64,000 bases of DNA from assembly GCF_001696615.3 (NCBI RefSeq), contig NZ_CP032279.1:1240001-1304000 (forward strand). The letters are read 5' to 3'. Source of the DNA: Acinetobacter sp. WCHAc010034. GTDB lineage: Bacteria; Pseudomonadota; Gammaproteobacteria; Pseudomonadales; Moraxellaceae. Position numbers and translations under genes: made by a program. Under the pieces are notes generated by a model. The model ran no database searches, was not told the origin of the DNA, and saw only the letters and a program-made list of their open reading frames with translations. Shown here piece by piece: positions 54,624 through 63,216 of the stretch. The stretch's first letter is position 1; every line of letters starts with the position of its first letter.

Positions 54624-55106
54624 TCAATTGCTGCCTTCAATTTCCAGCAGAATGCTTTTATTTTCCAGACCGCCGGCAAAGCCGACCAGTTTACCATTGG
54701 CGCCAACCACGCGGTGGCACGGCGCAATAATTGAAATTGGATTTTTGCCGTTGGCGGCGCCGACTGCGCGCATGGCCTTGGCATGGCCAATTTGTTCGGC
54801 AATTTGCTTATAGCTGCGGGTTTCGCCAAAAGGAATGCTCAGCAGCGCCTGCCAGACTTTCTGCTGGAAAGCGGTGCCTTCAAAGTCCAGCGGCAGGTCA
54901 AACTGCCGGCGCTGCCCTGCAAAATATTCATTCAGCTGCCTGGCGGTTTCCAGCAGAACCGGATGCTGCGCCTCTTCAAGCAATTCCGCCAGCCTCACGC
55001 GCTTCGGGTTTTCATTTTCCCACAGCACGGCAACCAGCGCATGCGCATTGGCGACCAGCTTGAGCTGCCCGACCGGAGAACTTAAATGCATATAAGACAG
55101 TTTCAT
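54624..55106 (-). CDS. ogt: Methylated-DNA-protein-cysteine methyltransferase
   Basis: Removes alkyl groups from O6-alkylguanine onto its own cysteine. The start is the ATG at 55106 after GGGAAA. The 160-residue protein has the active site PCHRVV, the Arg-finger region in RAVGAANGKNP and the C-terminal GFAGGLENK. The short N-terminal domain matches the constitutive Ogt type. Confidence 0.93.
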   Translation of the reverse strand: MKLSYMHLSSPVGQLKLVANAHALVAVLWENENPKRVRLAELLEEAQHPVLLETARQLNEYFAGQRRQFDLPLDFEGTAFQQKVWQALLSIPFGETRSYKQIAEQIGHAKAMRAVGAANGKNPISIIAPCHRVVGANGKLVGFAGGLENKSILLEIEGSN

Positions 55107-55137
55107 CGCCGCTTTCCCAGCTGAAGGCATGGCTTTA

Positions 55138-55455
55138 TTATGACGACGAAAGCTTCATCAGCACAAGGCCGGAAATGATCAAAACCGCGGCCAGCATGCG
55201 CATCGCGGTTGCCGGCTCGCCCAGCACCAGAACGCCGACCAGAAATGAGCCGACCGCGCCGATGCCGGTCCAAATGGTATAGGCCGTGCCCAAAGGCAAA
55301 GTCCGCATGGCGTAAGCCAGTAGGCCAAAGCTGAGAATCATGAAAAACAGGGTAATGACGCTGGGCGTCAGCTTCGTGAAGCCTTCTGAAAGCTTCATCG
55401 AATATGCCCAGACAATTTCGAAAATGCCGGCTAAAACCAGAACAATCCAGGCCAT
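55138..55455 (-). CDS. sugE: SMR-family guanidinium exporter (SugE/Gdx)
   Basis: A 105-residue four-helix transporter starting at the ATG at 55455 after GGAGAAAGG. The SugE/Gdx type is indicated by MAWIVLVLAGIFEIVWAYSM with the essential Glu, by LPLGTAYTIWTGIGAVGSF, and by GEPATAMR. Such proteins exchange protons for guanidinium. The guanidine-II riboswitch candidate just upstream supports this substrate over quaternary ammonium drugs. Confidence 0.92.
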   Translation of the reverse strand: MAWIVLVLAGIFEIVWAYSMKLSEGFTKLTPSVITLFFMILSFGLLAYAMRTLPLGTAYTIWTGIGAVGSFLVGVLVLGEPATAMRMLAAVLIISGLVLMKLSSS

Positions 55456-55479
55456 GATGCCTTTCTCCATTTCATTAGA

Positions 55480-55549
55480 GTCAGGCCGTCCTGACGTTTT
55501 TTGTTGATTCAGGCTGACATAGCGCTGCATCAAGGGAGGCCGTTCCCCC
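55480..55549 (-). promoter_or_regulatory. Guanidine-II riboswitch candidate (mini-ykkC)
   Basis: Read on the minus strand, two hairpins present ACGG loops, the ACGR signature of this class. The downstream hairpin (55480-55495) has a perfect 6-bp stem, GTCAGG-ACGG-CCTGAC. The upstream one (55534-55549) pairs GGGGG with CTCCC including one G-U, and has an A.C mismatch at the loop. The linker is 38 nt, and the sugE ribosome-binding site lies directly after. Guanidine binding would expose that site. Confidence 0.8.
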
Positions 55550-55646
55550 GCTTCAATGGCTTTATGATACTTGATTGTTCATCATTTTTTAACCAGAGTT
55601 ACAAAAAACCGTCCGGCGCCCGCGCTGTATTCCCCTTATTCCAGCC

Positions 55647-55679
55647 AAAAAAAACTGCTGGCGCGCCAGCAGTTTTTTT
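55647..55679. terminator. Bidirectional terminator downstream of copB
   Basis: The arms around the centre GGCGCGCC (ACTGCTGGC/GCCAGCAGT) are perfect and flanked by A7 and T7. It ends the copper operon on the minus strand. Confidence 0.88.
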
Positions 55680-55704
55680 AAAGGGTTTAAACTGGCCGGC
55701 TTAT

Positions 55705-56619
55705 TTAAAATTTAATGCGCAGGCCTGCGCCATATACCCAGCCGCGTTCAGAGCCGGAAGCGTCCTGCCATGCCGTCTGGGCATTGCCTTTAGAATATTC
55801 ATAGGCAACATCAATATACGGCATGAACTTTTTGCTGATTTCATAGCGCGTTTCCAGCCCCAGCGATGCGCTGCTTAAGCCGGTTTTTTTCGCGTATTTC
55901 GAATCATCATTCAGCACCGCTTCCGCTTCCAGATACGGCTGCAGAATCAGCTTTTGCGTCAGCAGCAGGTCGCGTTCGGTTTTTAAGCTTAAGGCCGCAA
56001 AATCATCTGCGCCCAGATACAGATAGGCATCGGTTTCAAAGAAATACTGCGCCATGCCATGCAGGCCGAGCACAGCATCCAGCTTTTCTTCCGCATCTGC
56101 AGCATGCTGATCCAATTCCTGTTTTTCATAGCGGTAGCGCAGGCCCGCCTGCGCATCCCAGAAATCGGCAATATTGCGGCTGTACAGGGCTTTCACATCA
56201 TATGCAGCATCATGCGATTCATGCTTGCTGATATGCGCCTTGATGAAAAGCTTATTTTCATCTGTGCCGATGCGGGTTTCCAGCTCGGACTTCAGCGCGC
56301 CGTCACCGTCTTCACCGCGCAGCCATTTGCTGTCCACAGTGGTCATGCTGTAAATCTGCGCGCCGTGCTCTTTGCGGTGATCATGCCTGCCGTGTGAAAC
56401 AGGCGCAGCTTCGGAAGCTGCAGCCGGAGCCGGATGATGCGCAGCATGCTCGTCCGCTTGCTGTGTTTTGGCCTCAGCCGCCGGCTTGGCGTTCATCTGT
56501 ACAGGCAGCTCCGCCGGTTCAGGCATTTGATGATGCCCTTCATGCGCCATGGCCAACGCGCTGGCCATCAGCATTGAGCCCGCCAAAACCGACTGAGAAA
56601 AAAGATTAATGATCTGCAT
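55705..56619 (-). CDS. copB: Outer-membrane copper resistance protein CopB
   Basis: A 304-residue protein. The ATG at 56619 is placed 6 nt after AAAGGAG, a site that lies inside the end of the preceding gene. A signal peptide (ending ALAMA) leads to a His/Met-rich stretch (HEGHHQMPEP; HAAHHPAP). The rest is a beta-barrel of the CopB/PcoB family ending in GAGLRIKF, with an aromatic C-terminus as in outer-membrane proteins. It acts with CopA in periplasmic copper tolerance. It overlaps the upstream small gene by 14 nt. Confidence 0.9.
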   Translation of the reverse strand: MQIINLFSQSVLAGSMLMASALAMAHEGHHQMPEPAELPVQMNAKPAAEAKTQQADEHAAHHPAPAAASEAAPVSHGRHDHRKEHGAQIYSMTTVDSKWLRGEDGDGALKSELETRIGTDENKLFIKAHISKHESHDAAYDVKALYSRNIADFWDAQAGLRYRYEKQELDQHAADAEEKLDAVLGLHGMAQYFFETDAYLYLGADDFAALSLKTERDLLLTQKLILQPYLEAEAVLNDDSKYAKKTGLSSASLGLETRYEISKKFMPYIDVAYEYSKGNAQTAWQDASGSERGWVYGAGLRIKF

Positions 56620-56971
56620 GAGCATCTCCTTTCATTTCAGCAGCCTGATTCATCATTTTGCAAGGCTGCGCATTGCCGTCCTGCGCCATCTGCGCGTGCT
56701 GCTGGGCTGAGTGGCCTGCGCAGCCCTGCATTGAATGCGCGGCCTGCGGATTTTTCTGCTGGCTAGGCTGGGCCGGCTTGGCTTGGGATGCGCCGGCTTT
56801 GCCGTTCTGCGCAGCACTTGGCTTGCCATGAGGCATGGCGTGATTCATGGCATGGCGCATTGCATGCTGGGCATGCTCATCCGGCTGCGCCGCAGCCATT
56901 GCGGATGAAGCCGAAAGCAGAACAGAACTGAGCAAAACTGCTTTGAGAAAAAGATTATTAATGGTGCGCAT
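56606..56971 (-). CDS. Small His/Met-rich periplasmic copper-binding protein
   Basis: A 121-residue protein with a signal peptide ending SSAMA. The mature part is low-complexity and full of likely copper ligands (HAQHAMRHAMNHAMPHG; HSMQGCAGHSAQQHAQM; CKMMNQ), and the tail is EMKGDAHADH. Its start overlaps the end of copA, and its end overlaps copB. Both junctions carry near-identical sequence, and its signal peptide resembles that of CopB, which suggests local duplication. A copper-sequestering role is inferred. Confidence 0.72.
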   Translation of the reverse strand: MRTINNLFLKAVLLSSVLLSASSAMAAAQPDEHAQHAMRHAMNHAMPHGKPSAAQNGKAGASQAKPAQPSQQKNPQAAHSMQGCAGHSAQQHAQMAQDGNAQPCKMMNQAAEMKGDAHADH

Positions 56972-58832
56972 GAGCATCCCCCTTCATTTCTGTTTGCGTT
57001 CCGGCAGTATCCGCCGCTTTAGTTTCCGCTTGCACTGGCGCGGCAGACAGCTTGCCGTCCGTCACATTGGCGACAATCAGCTTATTCATCATGCCGGCAG
57101 ACATGTGGTACAGTAGATGGCAGTGGATGGCCCATTCGCCCAGCTCATCCGCAGTCAGCAGCGTGGTCACGGTCTTGCCCGGCGGCACAATCACGGTATG
57201 CTTATTCGGCATATCCGCAGGCGCCTGGCCATTTTCCAGCTGCATGAACATGCCGTGCAGATGCATCGGATGCGCCATCATGCTGTCATTGATGAATTTC
57301 AGCCGGATGCGCTCGCCGTATTTCACCTTCAGCGGCTCAGCATCGCTGAATTTCTTGCCGTTGATGGTCCAGACATAGCGCTCCATGGTGCCGCCTAAGC
57401 GGATCACCAGCTCGCTTTCCGCGCTGCGGGTGTCCGGCTGCGGGGTTAAAGCTTTCAGGTCGCTGTACTGCAGCGCCTTGTCGCCTTGAGGGATCGATGC
57501 ATTGGCCCAGCCGTAAACCGGGGCTTGCGCCTGAGATGCGCCGGCAGCAGCTGGCTGCGCATGCTGGGAGTGATCCGCAGCTGCCGGGATTGCAGGCGTC
57601 TGGCGGTTCATTTTGGAGTGATCCATATTCTGCATCGCGCCATGATTCATCATTGAATGATCCATGCCCTGCCTCGCGTCATGATTCATCTTTGAATGAT
57701 CCATGCCTTTCATTTCGCCATCATTCATTTTGGAATGGTCCATGCCTTCCATCGAGCCATGCCCCATGTCTTCCATCGTCAGCAGCGAACGCGGGCGCGG
57801 CGCAGGCATGCGGATGCCCTGCTGAGGCAGCGCCTGATTCTGCAAGGTGCCCAGCGCATAGCCTGAGCGGTCAATCGACTCGGCTTCAATCTGGTAATGC
57901 CCTGCCTTCGGCTCCACCACCACATCATAGGTTTCCGCCGTGCCGATGCGGAATTCATCCACAGCAACCGGCTGCACCGGCTGGCCGTCTGCGCTGACCA
58001 CCGTCATTTTCAAATCGGGAATGCGCACATCAAAAAATGACATGGCCGAGGCATTGATAAAGCGCAAGCGGATTTTTTCATTCGGCTGGAACATGCCTGT
58101 CCAGTTCTGCTGCGGGGTTTTGCCGTTAATCAGGAAGGTATAGCCGGTGACATCCGACATGTCGGTTTTCAGCATGCGCATCTGATTCCACATTTTGCGG
58201 TCAGACCATGCCGCCTTCAGGCCGTCACGCTTGACCTGCTTCCACACATCGCCCAGGGTTTCGCGCTGGTCCTGATAATATTCTGCGGAAATCTTCAGAT
58301 TTTTCTGAATCCGGTCGCTGCTCTGCTCATGGAAATCCGACAGCATCACCACATAGTCGCGCTCAGCCTGCTCATGCGGCGCCAGCGGCTTTTTGCCTTT
58401 AGGATAAATCACCAGCGAGCCGTACAGCCCGTCCTGCTCCTGGCCTTTGGAATGCGCGTGATACCAGTAGGTTCCGCTCTGGCGGACTTTGAATTTATAG
58501 ACAAATTCTTCATCCGGGCTGATGCCGTTAAAGCCGTTGAAGCCCGGCACGCCATCCATGATTCCGGGCAGCAGCAGGCCATGCCAGTGAATGGATGAAT
58601 CTTTATTTTTAAGCTTGTTCTTGACCCGGATCACCGCATTGTCGCCTTCCTCAAATTCGAGAAGCGGCGCCGGAAACTGGCCGTTGACCGTAATGCGCTT
58701 GAGGGCTTTTCCGGTGACATTGACCGGGCCTTCCTCAATGGTAAGCTGATACTCTTTTACCGCGGCGAATACCCACGATGACGATACAAGGCATACGCCT
58801 GCAAGCAGGCTTTGACTGAATTTAATAGACAT
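56958..58832 (-). CDS. copA: Multicopper oxidase CopA
   Basis: A 624-residue periplasmic multicopper oxidase of the CopA/PcoA family, probably oxidising Cu(I). Copper ligands are visible in SIHWHGLLLPG, YWYHAHSKGQ, HPMHLHGMFM and HCHLLYHMSAGM. A Met/His-rich insertion at about 350-415 contains four GMDHSKMN-like repeats. The signal sequence (MSIKFSQSLLAGVCLVSSSWVFA) looks like a Sec signal and lacks the twin-arginine motif usual in this family. It ends EMKGDAHAHH, overlapping the next gene. Confidence 0.92.
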   Translation of the reverse strand: MSIKFSQSLLAGVCLVSSSWVFAAVKEYQLTIEEGPVNVTGKALKRITVNGQFPAPLLEFEEGDNAVIRVKNKLKNKDSSIHWHGLLLPGIMDGVPGFNGFNGISPDEEFVYKFKVRQSGTYWYHAHSKGQEQDGLYGSLVIYPKGKKPLAPHEQAERDYVVMLSDFHEQSSDRIQKNLKISAEYYQDQRETLGDVWKQVKRDGLKAAWSDRKMWNQMRMLKTDMSDVTGYTFLINGKTPQQNWTGMFQPNEKIRLRFINASAMSFFDVRIPDLKMTVVSADGQPVQPVAVDEFRIGTAETYDVVVEPKAGHYQIEAESIDRSGYALGTLQNQALPQQGIRMPAPRPRSLLTMEDMGHGSMEGMDHSKMNDGEMKGMDHSKMNHDARQGMDHSMMNHGAMQNMDHSKMNRQTPAIPAAADHSQHAQPAAAGASQAQAPVYGWANASIPQGDKALQYSDLKALTPQPDTRSAESELVIRLGGTMERYVWTINGKKFSDAEPLKVKYGERIRLKFINDSMMAHPMHLHGMFMQLENGQAPADMPNKHTVIVPPGKTVTTLLTADELGEWAIHCHLLYHMSAGMMNKLIVANVTDGKLSAAPVQAETKAADTAGTQTEMKGDAHAHH

Positions 58833-58874
58833 GGCTTAATCCTGTTATTTAAAAATAATGTTTTAAAATAAGGA

Positions 58875-59348
58875 TTAAGCTTTAGGCGGGCGCAGCAGCT
58901 CCAGTTTGTGGCCTTGCAGGTGCTGCGCGGTGTAAATGGCGTTCGGCGGTTCTGAAAATGCGCTCAGCGCCGGCAGCTGCAAATGCAGCGGCTGCATTTC
59001 CAGAGAGGCAGGCGCCGCCTGGCAATGCCACAGCGCGCAGCCGCCGCATTGCGTGGCGCCGTCCATGCTCTGCATGTCTGAGGCGCAATGCACAGAGGCC
59101 TGTCCAGCCTTGATTTTTGCGCCGGGCTGATGGCAGTCCGGCATCTGCATATTGGATGCATCATGCTGCACCGCCTGATGCGCTGAATGCTGCTGATGCT
59201 GCGCGGAAGCTGCCGACTGGATTGCAGAAGCGCTTGCCATCATCAGCTGATGCGCCGGTTTTTGCGCTGCAAGGGCAACACTGCTCCATCCGATGACAAA
59301 TGCCATCAGAAAAGCGAAGCCTGCATGCCGCTGCAAAAATTTCAGCAA
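58875..59348 (-). CDS. Cys/His/Met-rich secreted protein of the copper operon
   Basis: The most plausible start is TTG at 59348 after GAAGGCAG, giving about 157 residues with a signal peptide (FLMAFVIGWSSVALA). Upstream in-frame ATG codons would put a long hydrophilic tail before the signal. The mature part has CGGCALWHC and several His-Gln/His-Met stretches. It is the first gene of the copper block, 42 bp before copA. A copper-related role is inferred; family not certain (DUF2946-like at best). Confidence 0.58.
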   Translation of the reverse strand: MLKFLQRHAGFAFLMAFVIGWSSVALAAQKPAHQLMMASASAIQSAASAQHQQHSAHQAVQHDASNMQMPDCHQPGAKIKAGQASVHCASDMQSMDGATQCGGCALWHCQAAPASLEMQPLHLQLPALSAFSEPPNAIYTAQHLQGHKLELLRPPKA

Positions 59349-59603
59349 AGTTATTCTGCCTTCAACAAATCTATAAATCCCGGCTGGGCAGTGGCGCCCA
59401 GTTTTCCGCAGCCATTCAAAAACAGCTGCTGGATTTCTATCATAAAGAACTGCAGGCTTATGCACAACTTTTTAAATTTATTCTGAAATCGGATTAGCCG
59501 TCGGCCGCGCCGCTGCTGAAACAAAGCAGCGCTATTTTCAGGCAGCATTATTTTCAACCAAAGATGAATAAACATCCAGCAATTCAGGCGCTTCAGTCAA
59601 GAA

Positions 59604-59629
59604 AAAAAGGACTCAAACGAGTCCTTTTT
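59604..59629. terminator. Terminator-like hairpin
   Basis: AAAAAGGACT and AGTCCTTTTT pair perfectly around CAAACG, flanked by A and T runs. It sits between the copper block and rpe. Confidence 0.8.
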
Positions 59630-59688
59630 ATACAATTTACGTCTAATTAATAAGCTATTGATGCGTAATCGCTTATTAATTAAACAGA

Positions 59689-59745
59689 TTATCCATGCGG
59701 TTATCTACATAGATATCCATACAGTTAACCACAAAGTTATCCACA
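59689..59745 (+). promoter_or_regulatory. Array of five DnaA-box-like 9-mers at 12-bp period
   Basis: Nine-mers start at 59689 (TTATCCATG), 59701 (TTATCTACA), 59713 (ATATCCATA), 59725 (TTAACCACA) and 59737 (TTATCCACA). The starts are exactly 12 bp apart and in the same orientation. The last is a perfect DnaA box; the others differ by one or two bases (the third by two). The array lies just past the rpe stop in a 420-bp gap with no gene. DnaA binding is inferred. Confidence 0.6.
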
Positions 59746-59771
59746 GACTGCGAGCAACTTATTGCTGAAAC

Positions 59772-60458
59772 TTATGCATCAACTGCGCCGACTTTCGCCA
59801 GCTCAGCGCGCATTTCATCAATCACAGCTTTGTAATCCGGCTTGCCGAAAATCGCCGAACCCGCGACAAACATGTCAGCGCCCGCTTCCGCAATGGCGCG
59901 GATATTGGCCGGCCCAACGCCGCCGTCCACTTCCAGGCGGATGTCGCGGCCTGAAGCATCAATAATTTTGCGCGCATGGCGCAGCTTTTCCAGCGTCATT
60001 GGAATGAATTTCTGGCCGCCAAAGCCCGGGTTGACGCTCATCAGCAGGATCTGATCCACTTTATCCAGCGCATAGTCCAGATAATGCAGCGGCGTAGCCG
60101 GGTTGAATACCAGTCCGGCTTTCGCGCCGCCGTCTTTGATCAGCTGCAGCGAGCGGTCAATATGGTGGGTGGCTTCCGGATGAAAGGTGATAATGTCCGC
60201 GCCGGCTTCCAGAAAGTCGCCAATCATGCGGTCAACCGGAGAAACCATCAAATGCACATCAATCGGCGCCTGAATGCCATATTTTTTCAGCGCCTTGCAG
60301 ATGCCCGCGCCAAAGGTCAGATTCGGCACATAGTGGTTGTCCATCACGTCAAAGTGGACAACATCTGCGCCGGCCTGCAGCACATTTTCAACGTCTTCGC
60401 CTAAGCGGGCAAAGTCAGCGGACAGGATAGAGGGCGCAATTAAATAAGGCTTGGACAT
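59772..60458 (-). CDS. rpe: Ribulose-phosphate 3-epimerase
   Basis: Interconverts ribulose 5-phosphate and xylulose 5-phosphate. The 228-residue TIM barrel has [36 protein letters not shown], the [13 protein letters not shown] loop and LEVDGGVG, giving the metal-binding Asp/His set. Length matches the family. Confidence 0.95.
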   Translation of the reverse strand: MSKPYLIAPSILSADFARLGEDVENVLQAGADVVHFDVMDNHYVPNLTFGAGICKALKKYGIQAPIDVHLMVSPVDRMIGDFLEAGADIITFHPEATHHIDRSLQLIKDGGAKAGLVFNPATPLHYLDYALDKVDQILLMSVNPGFGGQKFIPMTLEKLRHARKIIDASGRDIRLEVDGGVGPANIRAIAEAGADMFVAGSAIFGKPDYKAVIDEMRAELAKVGAVDA

Positions 60459-60642
60459 TCGGGAACCTGGCTATCGGGGAGTATGATTTGCCCCATTATA
60501 ACAAAACCGGCCTGCCGGCGCTTCCCCCGCTACGCTGTTGCGCAGATAAAACGCAGCGTTGCAGATTTTGCCTTTTGCTTATTTTCAGAATCGCTTATGG
60601 TCAAGATTATTCTGAAAAATTCTTGCAATACGGATCACTGAA

Positions 60643-60933
60643 ATGGCAGTCAAAACACAGGCGCACATTGCAACCCAGCAGGCCAGCCGCATGGCGAAGC
60701 GCCTGCTCAATCACTGGAAGCATAAATTTGAAGTGGCTGAGCATGGGCAGCTGCTGCAGATTTTCATGCCTTCCGCCACGGTGGATTTAAGGCCGCAGGC
60801 GGATCATCTGGCGGTGGAAATCACGGCGCAGCAGGCGGATGCAGACCTGCCGATGCTGGAACAGGTGGTGCTGGAGCATTTAATTCGCATGGGGCAGGAG
60901 CCGCTGCAGGCGGCATGGCAGCGCTCGGATTAA
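60643..60933 (+). CDS. DUF2218 family protein
   Basis: A 96-residue cytoplasmic protein. It begins KTQAHIATQQASRMAKRLLNHWKHKFEV, the start typical of DUF2218 (often found near siderophore genes elsewhere). No membrane segment. Function unknown. Confidence 0.75.
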   Translation: MAVKTQAHIATQQASRMAKRLLNHWKHKFEVAEHGQLLQIFMPSATVDLRPQADHLAVEITAQQADADLPMLEQVVLEHLIRMGQEPLQAAWQRSD

Positions 60934-60949
60934 CAGCATTCCGGAAAAA

Positions 60950-61996
60950 TCACCGCTGGGGCTTGGAGGCCTGCTGCGCATGAAAGCGCTTCACCGCTTC
61001 AATCCGCTCATAGGTTGCCGGATGTGAACTGAGAAAATCCTGCCAAGAACGCTCCCTGCTGACTTTCTCGCCGGCATTGTCTGCAAGGCGCTGCAGGAAG
61101 TTGGCATAGTGGATAGTCTGAATATGATGCTGCTGCATAGTGTTCAAGGCATACAGGTCGGCTTCGGACTCAAAGTCCCGCGAATAGCCCGCGCCAATCA
61201 AGGCCACAGGCAGCGTGGTCAGCAGATCCGAGCTGTCGCCGGTAATCATCAGCAGCATAGCGCTGATGCCCAGGCTGGACAGCGCCTGCTGCAGGCTGTG
61301 GCGCTGCGCCAGATGCCCCTGCTCATGCGCCAGCACGCCCAGCAGCTCATCATCATTTTGCGCCAGCTGCACCAGTTCATCGGTGACAATAATGGTATTG
61401 TTGGGAATCGCCAAGGCATTGGCGCCAATGCTGCCGCCGCTGCGGAAAACCACTTTTGCCGGCTGCGCGCCGGCCGCCAGCTGCCGGTATTTAAGCCGCA
61501 GCGCATCGCGCCGCGCCAGCGGCAGCTGCGTGGCCCCGGTGATGTCCATAATATAATCTTCCGCCTGATCGCCCCAGCTGTTCATGGTGTGCGCCGGCAG
61601 CTGATGGGCTGCGTAATATGACGCAGCCGGCAGGCCCCATTTGACCGCAGCGAAAGCCGCGGCTGCCGCAAACAGCACGCTGAAAAGAATCAGGCTGGGC
61701 GTGCGCTCCAGCTTCCAGATGGAGTGCGCACGCGCCTTGCTGCCCAGATTGAACCATTCCGGCAGCGGCCCCTGAAATTCCAGCCGTGCATCATCCTTCA
61801 GTTCAATGATCGGCTGAATTGCGCCCAATGCTCCAATCAAGACCATATCGGCATAGGCATAGCGCCGCTGCTGCTCCAGCTGCAGGCCGTATTTCACCAG
61901 CACCGCCTGATTATCCAGCGCCAGCACCTGCGCCGGCTGCGGCCGGGCGCTGATTCCATCGTAAAAAACCGCTTCAGCAGCAGGGTTCATCGGCAT
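60950..61996 (-). CDS. M48-family membrane metallopeptidase
   Basis: A 348-residue protein with a cytosolic N-terminal part and a membrane segment at about 104-122 (LILFSVLFAAAAAFA). The zinc protease core has HEQGHLAQRHS (HExxH) and the third ligand in ESEADLYAL. It ends 10 bp before the YjgN gene's start region on the same strand. Similar proteases process envelope proteins; substrate unknown. Confidence 0.87.
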   Translation of the reverse strand: MPMNPAAEAVFYDGISARPQPAQVLALDNQAVLVKYGLQLEQQRRYAYADMVLIGALGAIQPIIELKDDARLEFQGPLPEWFNLGSKARAHSIWKLERTPSLILFSVLFAAAAAFAAVKWGLPAASYYAAHQLPAHTMNSWGDQAEDYIMDITGATQLPLARRDALRLKYRQLAAGAQPAKVVFRSGGSIGANALAIPNNTIIVTDELVQLAQNDDELLGVLAHEQGHLAQRHSLQQALSSLGISAMLLMITGDSSDLLTTLPVALIGAGYSRDFESEADLYALNTMQQHHIQTIHYANFLQRLADNAGEKVSRERSWQDFLSSHPATYERIEAVKRFHAQQASKPQR

Positions 61997-62005
61997 CTCC
62001 TGCGC

Positions 62006-63115
62006 TTAGAGCGAAATATCCAGGTCAAAAATATCGCTAAGCTCTTCAGCAATCGCGCTGTGGTCCTGCTGCAGCTGATTGATTAAATGATCCGGATGGT
62101 CAATCAGCACCAGCTTTAAGGATTCGGCCTGATACTTGTACAGGCGGATGGCGGCCCACGGCGTCAGCAGCCCCAGCGAAATGATTTTGGCCAGCCAGTT
62201 GCTCATGATGATCCAGGCATAGCGCCATTGATTGCAGTCTGTGGTGAACTGGCTGCGGTTCAGCGTGGTGCTGTTCCATGAGGTAATGAAAATCCGCGCC
62301 AGCATCAGCGGCCAAATCAGCAGATAGGCCGCTAAATAGCCGGCGCCAAACATCCCTGCATAATGGCTAAGGCTCAGGCCGCTGGTGGTGCTGAACAGCA
62401 GCGCCAGCACGGCCGCCAGCAGCGCCACCGCGCCGATGAATAGAAACACCGGCATATACATGGCGCGCATATACGCGGGCCAATCTGCATTCAGCTGGAA
62501 GCTCAGCTGCCCGGCATACAGCTGGTTCAGGCACTCGCGCTTATACAGCCAAACCGCAACCGGAAAAAACAGCCCGGTGGTGAAGACGGTGACCAGAACG
62601 CATTTCAGAAAGCACCAATATGCGCTTTTATTGCTGCCGGCGAAAAAGAAGCGGCTGTTGCCGAATTTGCTGTTGCGCGCGCGGAAACGGATGCTGGAGC
62701 GGACCAGCCACGGCACCGCAAAGAAAATCAGCAGCAGGCCGCCCAGCACCATGCTGGCCGAATGGTTCATGGCGTAGGTAAATGCGCCGTAGACCAGCAG
62801 CGCAATAATCCGCCCGGCCAGAATTTTCACGGGCACGCCGGTAAAATCAAAGCGGCGCTGGATAAACCAGGTATTGCCGTAAAAGTAGCGCAGGCGGCGC
62901 ACTTTGGCCCACGGCGCATAAAAGCCCAGGGTAATGATGGTCAGTAAAATATTGACGATCCATATGCCGAAATATTCAGCGGCGGTGCCCTTGAAGCGGA
63001 AAGCGTACTGCCGGCCCAAAGCAAAGGGCGCTGCGACTTCCTGCGCGTCAAAAGCCTCCGCCAGGGCTAAGGATCGATCGGGGTTCTGCGCGGTATACTG
63101 TTCTGAATTCTGCAT
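62006..63115 (-). CDS. DUF898 / YjgN-like membrane protein
   Basis: A 369-residue polytopic inner-membrane protein with about six to eight hydrophobic segments. The YjgN signatures are FRFKGTAAEYFGIWIVN, LGFYAPWAKVRRLRYFYGNT and a repeat of the latter near the C-terminus (LGLLTPWAAIRLYKY). The M48 protease gene begins 10 bp after it on the same strand; the two are commonly paired. Function unknown. Confidence 0.87.
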   Translation of the reverse strand: MQNSEQYTAQNPDRSLALAEAFDAQEVAAPFALGRQYAFRFKGTAAEYFGIWIVNILLTIITLGFYAPWAKVRRLRYFYGNTWFIQRRFDFTGVPVKILAGRIIALLVYGAFTYAMNHSASMVLGGLLLIFFAVPWLVRSSIRFRARNSKFGNSRFFFAGSNKSAYWCFLKCVLVTVFTTGLFFPVAVWLYKRECLNQLYAGQLSFQLNADWPAYMRAMYMPVFLFIGAVALLAAVLALLFSTTSGLSLSHYAGMFGAGYLAAYLLIWPLMLARIFITSWNSTTLNRSQFTTDCNQWRYAWIIMSNWLAKIISLGLLTPWAAIRLYKYQAESLKLVLIDHPDHLINQLQQDHSAIAEELSDIFDLDISL

Positions 63116-63216
63116 GAATGCGCCTTATCTTTATTTTAATAATAGGTTGCCGGATCTGTTCTTGCAGCGCCGCTGTTCCCCGGCGGAATGCAGCGCTTGA
63201 ATTGCAGCAGGCTTTT

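Noticed and set aside
59689..59745. Chromosomal replication origin
   Set aside because: The DnaA-box array is short, without an AT-rich unwinding module beside dnaA/dnaN-type genes; a titration or regulatory site is the safer reading.
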